DNA of 64,000 nucleotides, from the NCBI GenBank assembly GCA_938023085.1, contig CALHDP010000089.1, positions 1-64,000 of the forward strand, written 5' to 3'. Source of the DNA: an uncultured Collinsella sp. GTDB taxonomy: Bacteria > Actinomycetota > Coriobacteriia > Coriobacteriales > Coriobacteriaceae. Positions within the stretch are counted from its first letter, which is position 1. Every line of letters starts with the position of its first letter. The position numbers and the translations under genes are program-made. Positions 63,991 through 64,000 of the stretch are shown here, piece by piece. Under the pieces are notes generated by a model. It was not told the DNA's origin. It did no database searches and worked only from the letters and a program-made list of their open reading frames with translations.

Positions 63991-64000
63991 CATTGGCTTT

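Overview
The window looks like a chromosomal piece of a gut actinobacterium of class Coriobacteriia, most probably Collinsella or a close relative. The GC-rich coding sequence, the gene content (lactate racemase, EbgA/EbgC beta-galactosidase, FeoA-FeoA-FeoB with a Cys-rich partner, intracellular pectin breakdown) and actinobacterial-style housekeeping genes all fit. This assignment rests on recognition, not on a search. 46 protein genes are called, one of them a pseudogene, together with 4 intact tRNAs.

Layout. 1-1090: three tRNA-Arg(ACG) copies inside a tandemly duplicated 267-bp unit, with 3'-end tRNA fragments. 1094-5193: a large TPR-like protein, tRNA-Ser(GCT) and a D,D-carboxypeptidase. 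5391-10551: a VanRS-like two-component pair, a lone pstB, and a PhoBR-like pair. 10747-13351: a three-gene tyrosine-kinase/phosphatase module without polysaccharide genes, then an acetyltransferase. 13580-23668: htpG, two adjacent YhgE/Pip membrane proteins, a DMT exporter and an M20 amidohydrolase. 23709-29184: an MFS pseudogene, hisS and ppc. 29603-34229: a lactate racemase locus (larA, an aquaglyceroporin, and the opposite-strand operon larB-larC-tetR). 34344-37023: serB and aspS. 37328-42188: a LacI-type repressor divergent from ebgA-ebgC, with three operator copies between them. 42342-43805: an amino-acid permease. 44228-47994: HPr and the iron(II) uptake genes. 48139-63990: a pectin/galacturonate catabolic locus.

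The genes work together as follows. The pectin locus has a LacI-type regulator and at least six copies of a GGTGAACGTTCACC-like operator in front of uxaC-uxaB-uxaA, a GPH-type symporter and the GH105 gene. The enzymes (GH28, an esterase, a CE8-esterase fusion, an SGNH esterase, GH105, a TIM-barrel isomerase) show no signal peptides. This implies uptake of pectic oligosaccharides followed by cytoplasmic demethylation, deacetylation and hydrolysis to galacturonate, then the isomerase route toward 2-keto-3-deoxygluconate. Two-component genes and pstB suggest phosphate and envelope sensing. The Feo genes carry long palindromes typical of metal-dependent repression.

The non-coding DNA is unusually structured. 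It holds a family of nested ('hairpin in hairpin') palindromes behind htpG, ppc, the aquaporin and a LacI gene, two arrays of three consecutive long hairpins, GGGACGTTCCTTT-type repeats, and a 220-bp MITE-like element with 34-bp terminal inverted repeats. These are the least explained features here.
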